From positions 25,161,513-25,225,512 of the forward strand of contig CM043968.1 in NCBI GenBank assembly GCA_014529385.2: a stretch of DNA of 64,000 nt, given 5' to 3'. Source of the DNA: Adiantum capillus-veneris. Taxonomy: Eukaryota > Streptophyta > Polypodiopsida > Polypodiales > Pteridaceae. The notes beneath the pieces are model-generated. The model was not told the origin of the DNA, did not search any database, and saw only the letters and a program-made list of their open reading frames with translations. Positions 1 to 11,008 of the stretch are shown here, one piece after another (positions within the stretch are counted from its first letter, which is position 1; each line of letters opens with the position of its first letter). The translations under genes were made by a program, and so were the position numbers.

Positions 1-2844
1 TGCAAAGCAAAGTGCTTTGGCAGAATCTATGAGAAGCACACTGTGAAAAGCAAAGTGCTTTGACATACTTTATGTGAAGCAAGGCTTCTATTATGTGCAA
101 AGGTACTGTCCATTGACTCAGACTCAAAGATAATGGTACATAGATTTGACAATTACAAGATATAAGCTCAAAGTTTAAGTTTCACAAGGACAAACTGTGA
201 TGTATCCATGCCATTGTAATCATGTAGTGCATGTATGGACACCGCTCAGACGATCGAGACTTTCCTTAAATCCAAGGGCTTATTAGAATATCTTTCTGAT
301 ATGCATATGTGGCATGCCAGTATGATCAGTTCCATTGAAATATTGTTTACGCTTCCGCAATAACATCAGTTGCTCTGTTCATGATAAATTGAGACTGTTG
401 GCTGGGCTTGTGATTGTTGTATACGTATAGAATGACGAACAGTTCACCTTTTTGGCACTACACAGACGAGCACTCAATACATTTTATACTTCATGAGGAT
501 AGTCAGTAGGCATGGTCCTAGTAGGCATGGCCTCACTTTCAAGCTAGTCATTTATGGGAAGACACGACTAGCTTAAGCGAGCTTTCACGCAAGTAATCTC
601 TCTTCATGGAGGAAGAAGCTTCCTTCACGACTTAGTTGTGGATAAAATTCCACCTGAAGAAGATCTGCTGTTTAGTTGCAACATCAGTTATGTATCTAGG
701 AGTGGTAATTTCAGGGTCTGACCCAGCTAATACACAATCCCTCCATAGATGTGCAGAGTCGTAATTTGACCTCGTCACAATTGTACTTTCAAGGAAAGAA
801 TTTTGAAATCTACCAAGGGGTAGTAGACAGGTTCAACTTTCAAAGTTGATTTTCCTCACCATTAAAGTTGATAGACTCTGTTGGTCATCGTCCGCTACTA
901 GTTTGAGCAGTTTTCATGCAATGTCTACCCAAGGGGTTTGGAATGCAAACGCAACACCCAGAGTTATAACCAAGGACTTTGGATTGCAATGGCAACATCC
1001 AAAGTTACATATGCAATCTACTTGCATTTCACTACTTTTTTATTAGTGTTCCGAGGCCTTTGCATGCGGGAAATTTGGACAGGTTCCTTTCACTAGGATA
1101 AGTGAACACTATGTTCAACCTCCAGGTACGCATCTGGTTTGGTTTTATTTCCTTTGTTTTTTCCACGTAGGATGCACAAACTCTATTATCCTCCATTTTT
1201 TCTCTTACAAGCAATGACAAGGTCATGTAAGAGCCAAGAAATTTGGGTTGTTGTGTCCAATATAAGTTTCTGCATTATGCAGTTATAGACCCACTTGTAG
1301 GGTTTATTTGGCACATGTCACATGGGATGCAACATGGTCTAGGAACTCAAGGCGTTCGGTTTAGCCAATATGAGCATGGATAATGAGGGTCTCTCTCACG
1401 CACATCACATTCGTGTTTACAATTACCTCCACACCCAAGTACATCTCGTACTTGAAGGACATTTTTTCAGACATCCTTATCTGAGACATATTCCACATGT
1501 GGAGAATATCAGTCTCTGGGATCGACATTGGTGCCGCTACTTCAATTATGTTTCACAATGATGTCTCTAGGTGTTGGTAAAATCTGTGTTCTAGAGCATT
1601 TTTAGCACGACATATCAAGATAAATTTGAGTGGCCAAAAATTATCGGATACTTAGAATGACTTGTTACGGTACAAGTGCTGCTAAACAACATTACAAATG
1701 GTTGTTCATACATATAGCAAGGCTATGAGTTGTTAATGAAAAAGTTTCATTGTTCGTACCTAGAAGTGACTTTTGTTTCACCTTCTATTATGGTTCAAAC
1801 ATTTCAGCAACGCTTGCAAATGATTGCAATCGAAAGTATTTAGTTTCTTCTTGCAACTATTTACACTCCTCTTCAATGTGTGCTAGGAGCATCACATTTG
1901 CCATAAGTATTGGCACGGACGATAATGGATATACAGGTGTGGATCTGCTTTTTGCTAAATGCATGCACACTAGGTGTTATGGGCCCTAGTGTTTAGCAAA
2001 GGCTGATTTGGAACGGCATGCGTATTCATTAAGTTGTTGCTTCTGAAGCATTTTGGACTCTATGTGCAGTCTCTACGAGATTACTTTTACCAATCACCAA
2101 TAGAGGTCATGGCTCGGTTTCGGTGCTTGCGGATCTTTCAAGTTAACCATGATGGTTATTCAGGACATTGTTGATTCCTCAGCAATGTTGTACGATATTG
2201 TGATCCACGTTTACCAATCATTTGGGAAGACTGTTTGTAAACCGTGGGGGAGACACACCTCAGTTTTGTCAATTATCCAAGGGGATAGGTAGATTACAAA
2301 GTGTAATCTTGTGCTAAAGGATATGCAAAGTACGTACATTAGCACCAAGCAATCCAATTAATAAGCAATTATTGCTCTACTTAAAGTTTGCTTATCATAA
2401 GTTAAATCATGTTTGCGATTAGTTTTAGTCCCTTCATGTATAATTCAGGTTCTCAACCTTGAACACTAGCTATGGTGGGGTTGTTTATTGATATGAGAAG
2501 ATAAAAAGTCACAGACTTAAACTTGGCTGATGAGTTACGTCGGCAAGTTACGTTTAAGGAAAGTGAAAATAGGTACTCTTTCGGGTACATCTTAGTTGTG
2601 ATAACTAATTTCACATACTCAAGTGAGTTCTAAATGGAGTTTTACGCTATATTATCTATGCCACGGTTACACCAAGACAATTGCAACAACAGGACAAAAA
2701 TATGGAAAATCAAGATGTTACTCTTGGTTTCATTGAACTAAACCGTGTTCCCGTCAAAGCAAACAGCTAGATCCCTACAGGATGCCACTGTGGAAAACTT
2801 TCGTGTATCATCACTCTTGTTTTCGAGGACAAAAACGCTTCTCC
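1..2844. other. Unassigned AT-rich sequence, no recognisable gene
   Basis: I see no reading frame over about 85 codons and no conserved domain on either strand. The only hint of origin is at the right edge, where about 2740-2850 reads like the degenerate 3' end of a gypsy element running into a polypurine tract. The rest may be old, decayed retrotransposon sequence, but nothing visible supports a specific call. Confidence 0.4.
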
Positions 2845-2852
2845 AAGGGGGG

Positions 2853-3630
2853 TGTCATGCCAAGGGCAATGGCCGGTGGTCAAGGACCAGGCCCAAGGGA
2901 CCGGCTGCAAGTGTGATTCTTGAGGATTGGGATTTTTGGCGTGCCAAGAGTCTCGCTTTACATTTAGATAGGATCAGAGGGTGGAGGACTCTCTAGGTCT
3001 TAGAGGGAGTTTAGGAAGCGTGTGTCTGGCCTAGATCCTTCGACTTAGGTAGTTGAGGTTGACTTAGGTAGTTTTAGGTAGTAGTCGAGTTCTAGAGTAG
3101 GAGTTGGAGTGGTAGAAGCGGTGAGAGGAGAGCTTGAGAGTCCGGAGAGGCCAAAAAGCAACCAAAAACACCATAAGTGGGGAACTAAATCTTTCTCCTA
3201 TGAAATGTTTCTCTTCCTCTTCCCTACCCTCTTTCTGGCTAGCTCTTTCCACCTTTGAAGGTGTTTGAGGCCTTGGGATAGTTAATGCTTTCCACAAAGT
3301 TTATGTTATTCTTGTGATGCATGAAGATTTCCATCTTCATTGCATCACCTAGATTTTATTGTACCAAGTCTCTCTTGATGGGAGAAGTTATAATACAAAT
3401 GCCTACCGGAGGGGGGACCGCCGGCTCCACATAAACCCGGTTCTCAACTATTGTCATGTTCTCTAAACTCTCTCTCTTACAAATTATTGTTCATGCCAAG
3501 TTAGCTAAATACTATGTTTATGTTGGTACCATCAATTATTTTCACCCCCTCTAAACTCACAAAGTAATTTCACAAAAGTACTTTCTCTAATTTTCACTAC
3601 TCTCAAAGTTAATAGGCGATTTCCATCACA
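2853..3630 (+). repeat. LTR of element E1
   Basis: This 778 bp segment begins TGTCATGCC immediately after a G-rich polypurine tract and ends TTCCATCACA two bases before a tRNA-complementary site. Those are the expected boundaries of a plant gypsy LTR. No second copy lies in the window, so the ends rest on the flanking PPT and PBS only. Confidence 0.65.
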
Positions 3631-3631
3631 T

Positions 3632-3643
3632 TGGTATAAGAGC
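3632..3643 (+). other. Primer binding site, initiator-Met tRNA type
   Basis: TGGTATAAGAGC matches the common plant retrotransposon primer site TGGTATCAGAGC at 11 of 12 positions and lies one base after the LTR end. It would prime minus-strand synthesis from the 3' end of tRNA-iMet. Confidence 0.65.
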
Positions 3644-3697
3644 ATTTGGTTTCTCTTTTATTGCTTAAGAAGAGAGGTCCTTAAGTAACCTATAAAT

Positions 3698-3929
3698 GGT
3701 TAATTTTGTTAATTATATTAGGGTAAGTGGGACTGGGATCTATTATTGGTTTTGTTGAGCCCACTACGTGGGATATGGTGCACACCTCGGGAGCTTTTGA
3801 CTTAATAATGGGGTCTTTTTAAACTTGCCTACGGCTTTACCATTATTGAGCCATAATAAGTCCAAAAGGAGCTAGCCCTTGGCAATTCTGCAATATTAGT
3901 CCCACTCCAATACTCTCTATAATTAACCA
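3698..3929. repeat. Imperfect fold-back repeat (MITE-like) in E1 leader
   Basis: The segment starts TGGTTAATT and ends AATTAACCA. Inside, AAGTGGGACT near the left end pairs with AGTCCCACT near the right, and GGGAGCTTTTGACTTA pairs imperfectly with a segment around 3850-3885. The arms therefore pair through much of about 232 bp. It lies between the PBS and the remaining coding part of E1. It could be a small fold-back transposon or a structured leader; no clear target-site duplication was seen. Confidence 0.4.
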
Positions 3930-4044
3930 CTTCAAGCCGTGGGTGTAGATACTTAAGTGCCGATTCTCAAAGTCTAAGAGGAGTGGCAACTAAGGTTTTG
4001 AATTGCCAAGGCATACACTAAGTAAGTCCACAAATTTTGTTAAC

Positions 4045-4185
4045 ATGGCTGACAATAACCCAAAGAGTAGAATGAACATTGATAACTTTGATTTTGCACA
4101 TGAAGGTGCTAATTATGATGCCCCCATGTTTGTCAATTATCTTGTTACTAGGTTGCAGCAAGCTATGCTTTGCAAGCCAAATTAA
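4045..4185 (+). pseudogene. Possible gag start remnant of E1
   Basis: A 46-codon frame begins MADNNPKSRM after the leader and ends at 4185. In the next frame the sequence continues with a charged segment (EERELRRPLEETLKRR, around 4220-4270) that looks like the helical start of a gag polyprotein. No zinc knuckle or capsid domain follows, and RT sequence starts within about 150 bp, so nearly all of gag and the protease are missing. The gag assignment comes from position between the PBS and RT, not from a recognised motif. Confidence 0.35.
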
Positions 4186-4362
4186 TTCAACAACTTCGCA
4201 CTTATGGGATTTCCCTTTCTCTCCAAGAGGAGAGAGAGCTTAGGAGGCCTCTTGAAGAGACCCTCAAAAGAAGACTCTCTCCCATATGAGAGGAGGAATC
4301 CACAGTCCCTAAAAGATCCTAATGTTTCATCAAATGTCAGTGGTAGGAATCAAGAAGAGTTA

Positions 4363-5832
4363 GACTTGTCTAATTGTCTACAAGGATTCCAAGACGTGTT
4401 CATCGATGATATCCCTATGGACTTACCTCCAAAACGAGGGAATGATAACCATCAAATTGAGCTCTTACCAGGAAGCTCACCACCTAACAAGCCTCCTTAG
4501 TGAGTTTCTCAAGCTCAACAATAGGAGATAATGAGTCAAGTACAAGAACTGGTTGACAAAGGGATGGTGAGGACTAGATCCTTTCCCTTGTTGTTCTCCA
4601 GTCCTTTTAGTGCAAAAGAAAGATGGTACATGCCGTATGTGTGTAGACTATCGAGCATTAAATCATATCACTATCAAAAAAAGATTTCACGTGCCTCGGT
4701 AGAAGATCTGTTTGATAAGATACAAGGCTATACCTACTTCGGTAGGATTGACCTTAAAAGTGGCTATAATTAAACAAGGATAGTGGATGAACATAAAGAC
4801 CCTGTTTCGCACAACGGTTGGTCTTAATGAATATCTAGTCATGCCTTTTGGCTTGACTAATACATTGACCACATTTAATCAATTAATATTCTTTAGACCC
4901 TACCGCAAATTTTTCTTTGATCAAATCATCATCTACTCCAAGTCCTTGGAGGAACACAAGCAACATCTCCAAGTGAATTTTCAAGCATTGAGGGAGAACA
5001 AGCTTTTTCTCAACCAAAAGAAAAGTGAATTTTTTCTTCAAGAAATTCAATACTTAGGTCAAATTATCTCTCAAGATGGTATTTGGATGGATCCATCGAA
5101 GTTATAGGTAATAAAAGCATGGCCTAATCCAAGGAATCTACTTGAGCTAAGAAGCTTTATTGGTATGTCTATAGCGCTTCATAGCTAAATTTTCTCAAAT
5201 AGCAGGACCATTACATGACTTAACAAAGAAGAAAGTTAAGTATTCATGGACTGCTAAGGAGCAAAAAAAATTTAACATGCTCAAAGAGAAGCTTACCTCC
5301 CAACCAGTTCTCATGCTTTCGGATTTCTCAAAGCCAGGCTCATTACAGATGAACGTGGCTTAAGCATTTATGAGAAAGAGCTTTTAGCTATTCTACATGC
5401 CCTAGACACATGGAAGTACTATTTATTGGGGACTCCATTTAGTCTATAAACCGACCACCAAAGTCTCAAGTACTTCATGACCCAAACCAAGCTTTTCGAC
5501 AAACAAATGAGGTGGGGAAATTTTCTTTCGCAATTTACTTTCCATATTTCTCACGTTGCTGGTAAGCATAATCAAGTGGCCAATGCACTTTCACAACGAC
5601 CAAAAGTTAATGCAGTGTCTACATCCACTCACAATGATCTATCTTCTATGATAGATGAGTATGCTACTGACCCCGACTATAGAGACATAATGTCATCCCT
5701 TGCTTTGGGGAAGAAAGAGGATACATTCACCTTGCAGGATGGTTATCTTCTCCATAAAAATAGGCTATGTGTTACCCACTCCCGTCCGTGAGAAAGTCAT
5801 GAATGAATCCCATGCTCCTCCCTATGTGGAAA
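4363..5832 (+). pseudogene. Broken reverse transcriptase-RNase H of E1
   Basis: This encoded the gypsy enzyme that copies element RNA into DNA. In order I see the pre-RT segment FQDVFIDDIPMDLPP (about 4390), the RT fingers [17 protein letters not shown] (about 4605-4655, after a frameshift), YFGRIDLKSGYN (about 4738) ending in a stop, MPFGLTN (about 4840), IIIYSKSLEEH (about 4930) and YLGQIISQDG (about 5050). The catalytic YxDD box is destroyed: the position reads FFDQ, with the second Asp replaced by Gln. RNase H follows with YEKELLAILHALDTWKYYLLG, TDHQSLKYF and HVAGKHNQVANALS (5366-5600). The frame then continues to VREKVMNESHAPPYV (about 5790-5830) and stops where integrase would start. 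Several stops and shifts make it non-functional. Confidence 0.8.
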
Positions 5833-5837
5833 AAGGA

Positions 5838-7862
5838 GGCCAATGACCCTAAAGCCTATTGCTAAGGAGCCAAAGATATCTGAGATGACTTTAGCAAATC
5901 TCACCAAGTCCATTCAAGAGAGTCTTAGAGACAATCGTGCTCCACAAAACAATCATATGTATCCAAGAAGGGAGCAACAATGGTGCTCAATATGCTATGG
6001 TCCGCATAGTACAAGTGAATGCCCTACTTTTAGAGTAAAAGTCAATGGGAATTGCAATGCATGTGGGAGGTATGGTCATCAAGCTAAGGATTGCATAGTA
6101 TTTAAGCACGCGATGGCCAATAGACCAACCTTAGCATGGACATAAACACCTCGAGTGCCTGCATTGATGCCAGCATCACCTCTTTAAACAATCATCACAA
6201 CACAAGGTCCCTAGGGCCCAAAATGTTGTTCAAACAACACCCTTACCACCCCTAGTGCTAGGACCGCAACCACCACATTCGAGAATGACTTTTGTGAATC
6301 AAGTGGATTGTGAGTCATCTATTGCTTGTTTGGAAGGCTGTGAGGAAGATATAAACCCTAATATTGCCTATGGAATTGATGCAGTTGAAGAAATTCCACA
6401 ATATTACATGGAGGACCATTGGGGACAAGTCAAACCTGTCTATCAAGTAGCTGCTCTTGCGGTAAGAGACCAAAATTTCAATTACACTTCCAAGAGACCA
6501 CATCTTCAATGCTATGAGTGTGGAGGTCCACATCATGTAGCCCAGTGTCTGATTAGGCTACAAAAGAATGCTACACTAATGCAAAGCAATCAAGTGAGCA
6601 CGTCTACAATGCTGATACTCATGTGTAACCGATGTGGCATAGATCATTTGATTGCCCAATTTCTGAATAATCCAGATGCACCAAAGATCACACCATTAAA
6701 CTTTATTGAGATTACCGAGGAGCCGTCACAAAGTACAACTGTGGTATTAGTAAATGTACTCACACTATCCATGCTCCAAAAACAAAATTATATTCTCAAA
6801 GAAAGAGACACTATTCATTGTACAATCTTAGAAGAAGAAGAAAGCATGAAGGAAGAGATCACAAAAAGCAGCAAAAGTCAGACCCCAGTTCAAAGACCAA
6901 CATAGGGACTGGTGACGACCCTGTATATACGAACAACACTGAAGAGGATTTTGATTCAGGTGAAACAATGGAGACCAAAATGACTGCTAGGAAAGAAATA
7001 AACAAGAAAGATCGTCATGAGCCACAATGGTCAGGACCCAAGAAGAAGATAGGAACTTACCCAAACCCTATAGAGGAGATCGAGCAAGTCAAGCAATCAA
7101 GGAGTTTGGTAGAAGAGACTCAAAAGGATTTAGGGCAAGCACCTAGGCAGATCCAAATTACAGAAACAGTGTTCCCTACACAACAAAAATATCACAAAGT
7201 CCATGGACCCCTAGCCATACCTAGTGTCATCCAAGAAGAAGTTGACTTAAAGTCATGGGAAAGTGGGTGTACTCACTTCTTGTTGGAAAGAATTTTTACA
7301 GAGGGACTACGTGATCCTATCCAAGAAATGGAGATCCCATCTTCCCCATGTCAAGGGACTGAAGCCCAAAAGGTGCCGTTAATATTGCCAAAATGATGGA
7401 TTTCATAGCGTCAAAAGTTAGAACCATCATCATGTCTAAACTATATGGAGACTGCGAGCTATTCTTAGCTCTTCGAGCTTTCCTCAATGGAGAACTGAAG
7501 GTCGGGCTACCACAATTTTCACAGATGGATGGAGCTAGTGTGATGCCAATAGAGGAGGAACACTTAGATCCACAACCCAACCTAGATGAGAATTCTATTG
7601 TAGGAATGTCTGTTAACAAGTTGGGACAATACTTTGAGGGAGATAAATCCAATCCAATCCAACCATAGCAATCACTACCAAGGGATTAACTGTGAACGGC
7701 ATCCTTGATGGTGGCGCTGGGGTTAGCATTCTGATTAAAAATTGTTGGGAAACTATGGGAAGACCTCACCTTGGGACCACAACCATAGTAGTAAAGATGG
7801 CCAATGGGTCTATTGTTAAACCTATTGGGATGCTAGAAGATCTCAAGATCAAGGTGTTTCTC
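5838..7862 (+). pseudogene. Family-C gag C-terminus and protease, left arm
   Basis: This is a piece of a gypsy gag-pro polyprotein. It opens inside gag (MTLKPIAKEPK), then has zinc-knuckle-like motifs: CSICYGPHSTSEC (about 5977), CNACGRYGHQAKDC (about 6054) and CYECGGPHHVAQC (about 6510). A fourth, CNRCGIDHLIAQF, has lost its last Cys. A charged linker with KKIGTYPNPIEEIEQVK (about 7040) follows, then MSKLYGD and a retropepsin-like domain with ILDGGAGVSI (about 7700-7730) and GRPHLGTTTIVVKMANGS. At least three frame changes and a stop near 7667 break it. The domain ends abruptly at the palindrome centre. The active site reads DGGA rather than D-S/T-G-A. Confidence 0.82.
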
Positions 7863-7866
7863 TAGT

Positions 7867-9866
7867 GAGAAACACCTTGATCTTGAGATCTTCTAGCATC
7901 CCAATAGGTTTAACAATAGACCCATTGGCCATCTTTACTACTATGGTTGTGGTCCCAAGGTGAGGTCTTCCCATAGTTTCCCAACAATTTTTAGTCACAA
8001 TGGTAACCCTAGCACCACCATCAAGGATTCCCTTCACAATTAATCCCTTGGTAGTGATTGGTATGATCGCATTGGATTCATTCGCCCTCAATGTATTGTC
8101 CCAACTTGTTAGCAGGTATTCCTACAATAGAGTTCTCATCTAGGTTGGTTTGTGGATCTAAGTGTTCCTCCTCTATTGGCATCTCCCTAGCTCCATCCAT
8201 CTGTGAAAATTGTGGTAGACCGACCTTCAGTTCTCCATTGCGGAAAGCTCGCAGAGCTAAGAATCGCTCGGGGTCTCCATATAGTTTGGACATGATGATG
8301 GTTCTAACTTTTGAAGCCATGAAATCCATCAATTTGGCAATATTTAACGGCACCTTTTGGGCTTCATTCCCTTGACGTGGGGAAGATGTGATCTCCATTT
8401 CTTTGATAGGGTCAAGAGTCCCTTTGTAAACATTCTTTCCAACAAGAAGTGAGTACGCCCACTTTTCCATGACTTTAAGTCAATTTCTTCTTGGATGACA
8501 CTAGGTATGGCTAGGAGTCTATGGACTTTGTGATATTATTGTTGTGTAGGGAACACTTTGTCTATAATTTGGATCTACCTAGGTGCTCGCCCTGAATCCT
8601 TTTGGCTCTCTTCTACCAAACTCCTTAATTGCTTGACTTGTTCGATCTCCTCTGTAGGGTTTGGGTAAGTTCCTATCTTCTTCTTGGGTCCTGGCCATTG
8701 TGGCTCATGACGATCTTTCTTGTTTATTTCTTTCTTAGTGGTCATTTTGGTCTCCATGGTTTCACCTGAATCAAAATCCTCTTCACTGTTGTTCATATAT
8801 ACAAGGTCGTCACCAGTCCCTATGTTGGTCTTTGAACTAGGGTCTGACTTTTGCTGCTTTTGTCAATCTCTTCCTTCGTGTTTTCTTCTTCTTTTGAGAT
8901 TGGACAATTGGTAGTGTCTCTCTCTTCAAGAATATAATTTTGTTTTTGGAGCATCGATCATGTGAGTACATTTACTAGTACCACAGGTGTACTTTGTGAA
9001 GGCTCCTTGGTAGCCTCAATCAAGTTTACTGGTGTGATCTTCGGCGCATCTGGATTATTCAAACATTGGGCAAACAAATGATCTATGCCACATTGGTTAC
9101 ATATGAGTATCGGCATTGTAGATGTGCTTGCTTGATTGGTTTGCATTAGTGTAGCATTCTTTTGTAGCCTAATAGGACACTCGGTCCACACTCATAGCAT
9201 TGAAGAGGTGGTCTCTTGGCAGTGTAATTGACATTTTGGCCTCTTACCACAAGAGCAGCTACTTGATAGACAGGTTTTACTTGTCCCCAATAGTCTTGCA
9301 TGTAATGTTGTGGACTTTTTTCAAGTGCGTCAATTCCATAGGCAATATTAGGGTCTATATCTTCCTCACAGCCTTCCAAACAAGCAATAGATGACTCACA
9401 ACCCACTTGATTCATAATAGTGATTCTCGAATGTGGTGGTTGTGGTTCTAGCACTGGAGGTGGTAAGGGTGTTGTTTGAACAACATTTTTGGCCCTAGGG
9501 ACCATGTGTTGTGACGTTTATTCAAGAGGTGGGGCCGGCATCAATGCAGGCACTCGAGTTGTGTCTTTCCATGCTAAGGTTGGTCTATTGGCCATCGCGT
9601 GCTTAAATACTATGCAATCCTTAGCTTGATGATCATACCTCCCACATGCATTGCAAATCCCATTGAATTTTACTCTAAAAGTAGGGAATTCACTGGTACT
9701 ATGCGGACCATAACATACTAAGCACCATTGTTGCTCCCTTCTTGGATACATATGATCGTTTGTGGAGCAAGCTTGTCTCTAAGACTCTCTTGAATGGCCT
9801 TGGTGAGATCTGCTAAAGTCATCTTGGATATATTTCGCTCCTTAACAATAGGCTTTAGGTTCATTG
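7867..9866 (-). pseudogene. Family-C gag C-terminus and protease, right arm
   Basis: This is the mirror copy of the left arm on the minus strand, read from 9866 down to 7867. It carries the same order: MYPRREQQWCLVCYGPHS (about 9750), CNACGRYDHQAKDC, CESSIACLEGCEEDID, a degenerate CYECG motif, ICNQCGIDHLFAQC, the charged linker, KVRTIIMSKLYGDPERF, and the protease-like segment VKGILDGGARVTIVTKNCWE (about 8030-7970). Frameshifts and stops interrupt it at points different from the left arm, so the two arms decayed independently after duplication. Its upstream end joins further gag sequence at 9867, so this arm keeps more of the parent element. Confidence 0.82.
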
Positions 9867-10165
9867 GTTGATGTCCGATGCTCGCGGTTTAGTAGATTTA
9901 GGCTCAACCGACACTCTTTCTCCTTGAGTCATTAAATTATCCTCCTACTAGATTGCATTGGTGGTGACTTCTTCCCAAGTGGTGATACCTCTAATGACTA
10001 GGCCATTGTAGATATCCTCATGTCGTAATCTCCTAATGAATCTATCAAGCAATTGGTTATTATTGAAGTGCTCATTTGGATTACAACGAGAATTTAAATG
10101 CTTCAAGAGACTAATAAAGTCTCTCACGGACTCTTCTTCCTCATGTTGGGCTTTTTGGAGCTGAA
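9867..10165 (-). pseudogene. Family-C gag capsid-region remnant
   Basis: Read on the minus strand, this segment encodes NEHFNNNQLLDRFIRRLRHE and DIYNGLVIRGITTWEEVTTN, the C-terminal part of a retrotransposon gag domain. It is almost the same as the C1 copy at 21475-21690. It continues the right arm of the inverted duplication upstream. The match to C1 stops near 10165, beyond which nothing family-C-like is seen. It is too short and broken to be functional. Confidence 0.7.
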
Positions 10166-10420
10166 ATGGTATAGTTTGTTTTTTGATTCACTTGGATTCC
10201 GACTGAGTTGTCACATCACAGGTGAATCAAAAAAAGAATCTTCTAAAATATGAGGAATCTCATGGCGTGCTATATATCATTAGATAGACCTTGAAGAGGA
10301 TATTCTAACTGTCAAACTTTCGCCAACTTTTAATTTTGTTTGCAAAAATTTATCCATGCACCCGTTTTGGTAGAGAGAGGTAAAGTCAAACTCCTTAAAG
10401 GGCCCCTTTGTGAGTCCAAA
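10166..10420. other. Short unassigned spacer
   Basis: This is AT-rich sequence between the family-C gag remnant and the D-type LTR. No reading frame, repeat or motif is recognised. Confidence 0.4.
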
Positions 10421-10645
10421 TGTGCGTGTATGTCGCACGTGTCAATGCAAGGAACTTACCGATACACTTTGTGCGAGCCACAAATGGCTCCAAGCACACA
10501 ATAAACATAAACTAGTAAGCTCAAAGATGGCGATGGTGTGTCACTCACCGCTCTACGCTTGCTGTCATGGAGGATTCCTCGCCGTGAAGAAAAGGGAGAC
10601 GCTGCTATGCCACGCTCAACCGCTTCGCCGCCGTCGTGCCGCCGC

Positions 10646-10686
<41 letters not shown>

Positions 10687-10995
10687 GCATACACACACAC
10701 ACAAGGAGATGAAGAAAAAGAACATGGAGATGGAGCAAGAGCACTCTTCAATTGCAAAAATGAGAGAATGAGTGACTCTTTAGGTTTAGTTGACTTCTAT
10801 ATGAGCTCGCTCCATTCACACTTGGGCGCCCATGCTTAGCCAACTAATCCCTTGAATGTTCCAGTTAGAGTGCGCCTCTCATCGGCAATCACTCTTACCC
10901 TTTTCCTATTGGAACGACAAGCCTGGTACCTGACTCTACCAAATAAATAATACGGCGTCCATTGTAGGTGATAGGAATGTGCGTGAGGGTTAACA
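10421..10995 (-). repeat. D-type LTR, 3' copy
   Basis: On the minus strand this segment runs from TGTTAACCCTCACGC to a CA end at 10421. It is clearly homologous to 62997-63653, with the same CT and CA dinucleotide tracts (about 10649-10703) in the middle but much shorter here. The polypurine tract directly upstream (10996-11008) marks it as a 3' LTR of an element lying to the right. Confidence 0.7.
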
Positions 10996-11008
10996 TGCCC
11001 CCCTTCCT
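10996..11008 (-). other. Polypurine tract before D-type 3' LTR
   Basis: On the minus strand AGGAAGGGGGGCA immediately precedes the TG of the LTR. This is the plus-strand primer of an LTR element. Confidence 0.65.

Larger units (their letters stand above)
2845..5832 (+). mobile_element. Truncated Ty3/gypsy element E1 (chromovirus-like)
   Basis: A polypurine tract (AAGGGGGG, 2845-2852) is followed by a TG...CA-bounded LTR (2853-3630), a primer binding site resembling the initiator-Met type (3632-3643), and then a decayed internal region with reverse transcriptase and RNase H on the same strand. Most of gag, the protease, the integrase and the second LTR are absent. A PPT directly before an LTR that is also followed by a PBS suggests that two copies recombined at this LTR, or a tandem remnant. 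The body stops abruptly near 5832, where family-C sequence begins. The chromovirus assignment is an inference from the PBS type and RT wording. Confidence 0.72.
5838..9866. repeat. 2 kb inverted duplication of family-C gag-protease sequence
   Basis: The right part (7867-9866) is the reverse complement of the left part (5838-7862), separated by the 4 bp spacer TAGT at 7863-7866. The sequence beside the spacer (GATCAAGGTGTTTCTC and its mirror) is a perfect palindrome. The roughly 125 bases of each arm next to the centre appear almost identical, while the outer parts differ at scattered sites and small indels. Both arms share variants that the third copy at 19388-22328 lacks (for example PHLGTTT against PHLATTT), so they are sisters. 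The left arm begins at a junction with E1; the right arm continues into more gag beyond 9866. Confidence 0.85.

Noticed and set aside
2745-2996. 83-codon frame spanning the PPT and LTR start of E1
   Set aside because: It crosses an element boundary and matches only the short pol-end-like phrase before the PPT; not a gene.
8091-8375. 94-codon plus-strand frame
   Set aside because: It is the antisense shadow of the family-C protease linker in the right arm.
10456-10839. Overlapping frames of 67-100 codons rich in Ser/Leu and Arg/Glu
   Set aside because: They are translations of CT and CA dinucleotide repeats inside the D-type LTR; frames on both strands are open for the same reason.
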